Assembly: GCA_030549495.1 (NCBI GenBank)
Contig: JAUIRK010000884.1
Coordinates: 620,001-684,000, forward strand
DNA: 64,000 nt
Origin: Nectonema munidae
Taxonomy: Eukaryota; Nematomorpha; Nectonematoida; Nectonematidae
Direction of reading: 5' to 3'
The notes beneath the pieces were generated by a model. The model worked only from the letters and a program-made list of their open reading frames with translations. It searched no databases and had not been told where the DNA came from. Numbering within the stretch: position 1 is the first letter of the stretch; each line of letters starts with the position of its first letter. Shown one piece after another: positions 58,370-64,000 of the stretch. Position numbers and translations under genes: made by a program.

Positions 58370-59975
58370 CTAACGAGTTGAAATAAAAAAATTTTTACAT
58401 TTCCGTTTGAAACTACAAGTGTTTTTCAGGAGCCTAATACAAATGGGAAGGTTATTCCAGATTTTTATGGACTTTTTAATAAAAAATTTATTACTTTTGG
58501 CAAATTTGTATCTTATATATCTTAAATTGTGTTTGTTGTGTAAGTTGGGCTGATGAAACTGGCGATTTTCACAATAATTAAAATTAATTTCATGTTTTAG
58601 ATTTATACATTTATGAACAAAAAGAGATAATTTAATTTGTCTAATTTGTAAAAGATCCGGGATTTTATATAAACTACGTATATACTCAGCATCCCTATTG
58701 AATAGAACTTTCAAAGCCCTGTCTTGTTTTTTCTGTAATGTTGGGAGTTTGGACACGTTAGATGAAGACCAAATAAAGTTAGAGTAAAGAATCTTAGAAT
58801 GAAAAAGGGCATAATAAATATTTATTTTGGTCTTAGTATCAAGAAGATTTTTAATTGTGAACAACATGCCAAGTGCTATTGAGGTATCTTTTAAAACATT
58901 ATTGAAATGATTTGAAAAACTTAGATTAAAATCTATAGTTACTCCTAAATAATTATAAGTATTCGTCCTCTGAAGATAGTTTTCTCCAATTTTTAAAAAA
59001 GAAAAATATTTTTGTTAAACTTACTGAAAATCATATATTTAGACTTTGATACATTTATATATAGCTCATTAGTGCAACACCAATTATAAAATTCAGAGAG
59101 AAACTTATTAATAATATATTGATCCAAAAAAAGATTTTTACTTCGATACAAAATAGTGCAATCATCAGCGTACAAATAAAGAGTAAAATCAGAATTTTGA
59201 AGAGCAAAAATATCATTAACATAAAGAATAAATAAAAGTGAGCCAAGGATAGAGCCTTGTGGCACACCCTTATTTAATTTAGAATACTTAGACGCACTGT
59301 TATTTACAAAAACATATTGTTGACGATTGGAAAGGTAACTTTTTAAAAGTTCTAAAAATTTATCTCTAAAACCATATCTATGTAATTTAGCTAGTAGGTA
59401 TTCATAATTTATACTATCAAAAGCATTTGAAATCTATATAAATAACACACGATTCCAAACCATACTGATTGGATAACAACTTTCAAGAAAAATTTTGTTA
59501 AAAAGTAAACAAATATTTTTAGATAAGAAACTTATAAGAATCATACCGATTTTATTAGAAATATTGTCCCAACCAGCAGAAGAAGATGAATTAAAAGAAG
59601 TAGCTGTAATTACACTATCATCAACAGAAATTTCATCAAAAAAGAAGGAATTCATAACTGGGGAGATATTAAAGCTCGGAAAATGATGACAATTAGATTG
59701 ATAGGAAAAAGAAGAGAAAAAATTATTAAAATCGTTTGGCTTCAATGGGATTAACATATTACGTTTACGCCCAAGTAAATTGTTTATAACTTTCCATGAA
59801 TCCTATACATTATTCCGTAAATTTGAAAACTTTGTACGGTAAAACTCATTTTTTAAAAACCTTACCTTTTTATTATACTTACTTCTAATTGACTTGTATA
59901 AATACCACGTTTCAAGGGTTCTGTTTTTCAAGAATTTATGAAACAGCATATCTTTGACTTTCTTAATACTTTTAA
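58370..59975 (-). mobile_element. LINE, reverse transcriptase and C-terminal part, split by a transposon insertion
   Basis: Read from high to low: SELKSIKKVKDMLFHKFLKN (59971 and continuing beyond 63977), LETWYLYKSIRSKYNKKVRF, SAGWDNISNKIG near 59570, an internal deletion of about 100 residues, FDSINYEYLLAKL, MPQGSILGSLLFILYVNDIF, the intact catalytic LYADDCTILY (59180-59200), then KNLLDTKTKINIYYALFHSK and ILYSNFIWSSS, ending CKNFFISTR at 58370. The C-terminal 165-codon frame is whole. Same family as the plus-strand LINE at 40.0-42.5 kb (SGWDNISNRIG, YVNDIFILQN). Confidence 0.88.
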
Positions 59976-60059
59976 CCCTATTAGTGCTGGGCAAAATTTG
60001 TCCGCTCAAGTGCTGGGGGGCGTAAAGTGCCCCCCCCTATTTTTCTCAGATATTAATAA

Positions 60060-61500
60060 GTTTTTATAAATATTTTTAATGTTACATATATATTTCAACT
60101 ATGCTGAATTTAGTGGTGATGTCCATTTTTTATCAAAATCAATCAAACCTGTCAAAAAATTGATTTATATTTGACAGCTCATATCAAAAAGGAACTTTTT
60201 ATTTAAATAATTATATAAAGTTTTTACGCATGTATACCCATTTTCAAATATGCTGAATTCAGTGGTGATATTCATTTTTTATGAAAATCAATCAAACCTG
60301 TCAAAAAATTTATCTAAATGTGACAGCTCATCTCAAAAAGGAACTTTTTATCTAAATAAGTATATAAAGTTTTTTACACATGTATACCCATTTTCAAATA
60401 TGCTGAATTCAGTGGTGAATTCATTTTTTATGAAAATCAATCAAACCTGTCAAAAAATTGATCTAAATGTGACAGCTTATCTCAAAACGGAACTTTTTAT
60501 CTAAATAAGTATATAAAGTTTTTTACACATGTATACCTATTTTCAAATATGCTGAATTCAGTGGTGATATTCATTTTTTATGAAAATCAATCAAACCTGT
60601 CAAAAAATTGATCTAAATGTGACAGCTTATTACAAAAAGGAACTTTTTATCTAAATAAGTATATAAAGTTTTTTACACATGTATACCCATTTTCAAATAT
60701 GCTGAATTCAGTGGGGATATTCATTTTTTATGAAAATCAATCAAACCTGTCAAAAAACTGATCTAAATGTGACAGCTCATCTCAAAACGGAACTTTTTAT
60801 CTAAATAAGTATATAAAGTTTTTTACACATGTATACGCATTTTCAAATATGCTGAATTCAGTGGTGATATTCATTTTTATTAAAATCATTCAAACCTGTC
60901 AAAAAAGTGATTTACATATGACAGCTCATCTCAAAAAAAAAAACTTTTTATCTAAATAATTATATAATGTTTTTTACACATATACACCCATTTTCAAGCA
61001 TGCTGAATTCAGCAGTGATATTCATTTTTTTTTATAAAAATCAATTAAAGTTATGAAAAAATTGATTTATATATGACAGCTCATCTTAAAAAAAAACTTT
61101 TTATCTAAGTAATAATATAAAGTTTTTTCCACATATATACCCATTTTTAAGCATGCGTATTTCAGTGGTGATATTCATTTTTTATAAAAATCAATCAAAA
61201 CTTTCAAAAAATTATTTATCCCAAAAAGAAAGGATCAGGCACGGTTTTTTAAATTAGAGAATTACGTTTAATAGAAAGTATAGGGAGGTTATGAAGTTTA
61301 CCGTGTATGGCATTTTACACAATTATACCCATTTTCAAGTAGGCTGTGTTTACTGGTTATATTCCTTTTTTTTTTATAAATAATAGTCAAACCTGACTAA
61401 ATAATTTAAATATTACAGCCCATGTCAAAATTAAAACTTTAATTCTTTTAAAGTTTTTATACATTTCAAGTATGCAGAATTTAATGATAATGTTCATTTT
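60060..61500 (-). repeat. satellite A array in copy 2, about 10 units
   Basis: Units of about 143-151 bp with landmarks (CTGAATTCAGTGGTGATATT) near 60105, 60255, 60402, 60553, 60704, 60855, 61006, 61158, 61333 and 61469. Units from about 60250 to 60860 differ by only a few bases, much less than the outer ones, so they look freshly amplified. The two units next to the core carry the same special variants as in copy 1. Confidence 0.9.
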
Positions 61501-61770
61501 TTATGAAACAAATAAAAACTGTTAAAAAATCGATTAAACCTGTAAATCAATGTCAAATATATAAACATAAAAATAACTTCTACTTGCAGTATTTCTCTGG
61601 TAATTATTTTCTTAATTTATTTAATAAACCAACTTTAGGTGTTTAATTCACTCAAAATATTTCATTCTAGAGTAACTTATGTAACTCGATAGGACCTCCA
61701 TCTTTTTGGCTACAAATTCGTTATTGGCTCGTAGTCTCTACGTCATATTATAATTTACAGTATGTAATTT
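61500..61770. repeat. conserved core of the satellite-carrying element, copy 2
   Basis: Reverse complement of 28230-28510 in copy 1, with blocks such as ACTTCTACTTGCAGTATTTC, AATAAACCAACTTTAGGTGT and GATAGGACCTCCATCTTTTT. It is the only single-copy part of the element besides the ends. No convincing coding frame. Confidence 0.8.
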
Positions 61771-62229
61771 TGGTATTCATTCTATAATGATCCTTTCTCG
61801 GTAGCTCTTTTTTCATTAGAAATTTATATTCTTCAATGTGTGTTCGAAAATTTTTTTATAATGTTAAAATTACTTTTTTCCTCTCAGGCCTGAATAATTG
61901 TCAACCAATCTCTTTTCAAAGGTTTTTTTCTGATGAATTATTATTCGTGATGTTGATTGTTCAATTACAAAACATTGTCAACGTTCTTCATCTAAAAAAT
62001 TATCTCTTTGACACAAAAGAAAAAAGATGGACAAATTCTATTTAAATTAAAAATATCTTGATAGTGACTAAATTCTCACATATTGGCATCTGTGCCATTT
62101 TTGATAAATCTGACCTATTCTAAATTTTCAGATTTCCTACCCATCTTAGCTAAATGTTAACTGTAATCCTAGATGATAAGCTATAGATTTAAATATTTTT
62201 CATTTGTAAAAGAGGAACTTCTTTTTCAC

Positions 62230-63560
62230 AGTAAAATTATTTTTGAAGACAGTATCTAGAAGTAAACCGCAAATTTGATTCAAGCTTTCAGATATTTTAA
62301 AATCATAAATGCCAAACCTGAGTCCAAAAATGAAACCAGCATCTTCCATTTGGCATATAAACAGATATTTTATTTAAATTTCAAAAATATTTCTGTAGAC
62401 ATTAGACGTAAATCAAAAATTTGATTGGCACTTTCAGACATTTAAAACCTCTAAATGCAAAAAAATGATTTCAGAAATAAAAATTATCATGGTCGAATTG
62501 GTATAAAAACATATATTTCATGTAAAATTTGAGAGAATATTTTGGGATATAGTTTTCAGACATAAACCGCAAATTTGATTGACACTGGCAGTAAAACCTC
62601 TAAATGCGAAAACTGTGTTCAAAAATGAAATCATCATGATCTATTTGCTATAAAAACAAATTTTAGAACTAAACGGAAATTTTAGAACTAAACGCAAATT
62701 TAATTGATACTTATATGTATTTTCAAATTCAAACTGCAAAAATTGAGTCCATAAATGAAACTAGCATGGTTGATTTTGTATAAAAACATATATTTAATTG
62801 TAAAATTTGAATGAATGTTTTTGGAGACAATTTTTAAAAGTAAACCTCAAATTTGATTAACACTTATAGGTATTTTCACATCCTAAATGTAAAAAATGAG
62901 TTCAGAAATGAAAACAGCATGATTGATTTGGTATAAAAACATATATTTTATGTAAAATTGAGAGAATATTTTTGGAGATCGCTTTTGGAAGTAAACCGCA
63001 AATTTTGATTGATATTTTAAAACCTCTAAATGTGAAAAATGAGTTCAGAAATGAAAACAGCATGGTTGATTTGGTATAAAAGATATATTTCATTGTAAAA
63101 TTTGAATGAATGTTTTTGGAGACAATTTTTAGAAGTAAACCGCAAATTTGATTGACACTTATAGGTATTTTCACATCCTAAACGTAAAAAATGAGCCCAG
63201 GAATGAAACCAGCATGGCCGATTTAATATAACACATATATTTCATTGTAAAATTTGAATGAATGTTTTTGGAGATAATTTTTAGAAATAAACCGCAAATT
63301 TGATTAACACTTAGGTATTTCCAGATCCTAAACGTAAAAAATTAGTCCAGAAATAAAATCCAGCATGGCCGATTTAGTATAACACATATATTTTATGTAA
63401 AATGTGAAGGAATGTTTTTGGAGACAATTTTAATAAGTAAACCGCAAATTTGATTAATACTTATAGGTATTTTCAAATTCTAAATGTAAAAAATGAGTCC
63501 AGAAATGAAAACAGCATGACCGATTTAGTATATAAACATATATTTTATGTAAAATTTAAA
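62230..63560 (-). repeat. satellite B array in copy 2, about 9 units
   Basis: Units of about 130-155 bp with landmarks (GAGTCCAGAAATGAAAACAGCATG-like; here abbreviated GAGTCCAGAAATGAAA) near 62320, 62470, 62615, 62750, 62900, 63045, 63190, 63340 and 63495. The same family as 27110-28150 in reverse orientation. Confidence 0.85.
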
Positions 63561-63973
63561 GGTATATTTTATTAGATATATTTTTGATCAATCAAAATTT
63601 TGATTGACATTTTCTAAAAAGTAGCAATGATTATTGAAAAAATTAAATATATAAAGTGTTATGCGTTCCAAACTGTATATAATTATAAATTTTCAGGATA
63701 TTATATAATATATATCCTAAGTTATAAGGTTAAGTACAGATAATGTCAAAATTTTGCTGAAAAATTAAAATTTTTGATTTTGATTGACAGTTTTGGACAT
63801 GAAGGGTTCATTCAACTACCATTAAAATGGTTTCAAAAGATGCAGCTAGCGATTTTAGGAAAAGTCACTAAATTTAAAGGGATACGATTAAGCCAATTTT
63901 CTATAATTAATTTTTTAGTGAAGGGGGGGGGGGGTTTACCCCCCCCCCCCCCCCCCCCCCAGCACTAATAGGG

Positions 63974-64000
63974 TTAAGTTCACTCGTATACCACGTATTT
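63974..64000 (-). mobile_element. LINE, continuation on the far side of the inserted element
   Basis: The last 23 bases, read on the minus strand, give NTWYTSEL in the frame that continues as KSIKKVKDML at 59971. WYTSELKSIKKVKD is the expected PWxTxEIKxLIKKRD-like motif just after the endonuclease in LINE ORF2. The window ends within the element. Confidence 0.8.

Larger units (their letters stand above)
59976..63973. mobile_element. TTAA-flanked non-autonomous element carrying two satellite arrays, copy 2
   Basis: Terminal inverted repeats CCCTATTAGTGCTGGG at both ends, with TTAA duplicated at 59972-59975 and 63974-63977. Left subterminal zone has TTTGTCCGCTCAAGTGCTGG and GGGGCGTAAAG, equal to the reverse complement of the right end of copy 1; the right end equals the left end of copy 1. 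Inside: A array (60060-61500), core (61500-61770), B array (62230-63560). It lies inside a LINE, whose minus-strand frame runs into the TTAA on both sides (TSEL before, KSIKKVKDML after). At 3,998 bp it is about 1.35 kb longer than copy 1, largely through extra A units. No transposase frame. Confidence 0.92.

Noticed and set aside
63774-63968. Frame ending in a Gly/Pro run
   Set aside because: The run is the homopolymer tract at the transposon end.

Overview
AT-rich, intron-rich animal DNA that is mostly transposon debris around one recognisable host gene. The host gene is a TOX-family HMG-box gene on the minus strand. Six exons, from about 22167 down to 8963, are supported by conserved protein motifs and by splice sites whose reading phases match. 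TOX genes are known from animals. The high AT content, the density of ZBED5-like and GTF2IRD2-like hAT, piggyBac and Tigger remnants and the LINE types suggest an invertebrate, perhaps an arthropod or cnidarian; the sequence does not settle the species.

Layout. 1-2600: 3' part of a LINE on the plus strand. 3368-4480: rearranged RTE-like LINE pieces. 4788-5900: a hAT remnant. 6712-8301: a decayed piggyBac transposase gene with one intron. 8963-22167: TOX, whose introns hold LINE fragments (10.99-11.17, 17.2-18.9, 20.4-20.7 kb) and hAT scraps. 23.25-24.89: a ZBED5-like hAT. 25.1-25.85: a Tigger remnant. 26685-29325: a TTAA-flanked element carrying two satellite arrays. 29.83-30.25: a CpG-rich block that could be a promoter, possibly of TOX. 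31.09-34.80: piggyBac and Tigger remnants, partly fused. 37.17-38.82: a GTF2IRD2-like hAT. 40.0-42.5: a LINE with ORF1 and ORF2. 43134-45028, 45108-45292 and 46501-47335: three hAT-type elements with exact 8-bp target duplications. 50.98-53.53: a DNA transposon of a family I cannot name. 54.56-54.99: a piggyBac C-terminus. 55.0-55.57: a GC-rich open frame of unknown origin. 55.64-56.36: an OTU-like or vertnin-like gene remnant. 56.55-57.69: a 563-bp tandem duplication. 58.37 to the window end: a LINE into which a second, larger copy of the satellite-carrying element (59976-63973) has jumped.

The most unusual system is this pair of TTAA-flanked elements. They share 16-bp terminal inverted repeats (CCCTATTAGTGCTGGG), different subterminal sequences at the two ends, an A array of about 140-150-bp repeats on one side, a B array of about 150-bp repeats on the other, and a conserved core of about 250 bp between the arrays. 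The A array has about 6 units in one copy and about 10 in the other. One copy sits in a LINE whose reading frame resumes on the far side of the TTAA, which proves transposition. Loose pieces of the arrays lie at 35.7, 42.5 and 48.9 kb. This looks like a non-autonomous piggyBac-type element that moves and amplifies satellite DNA.
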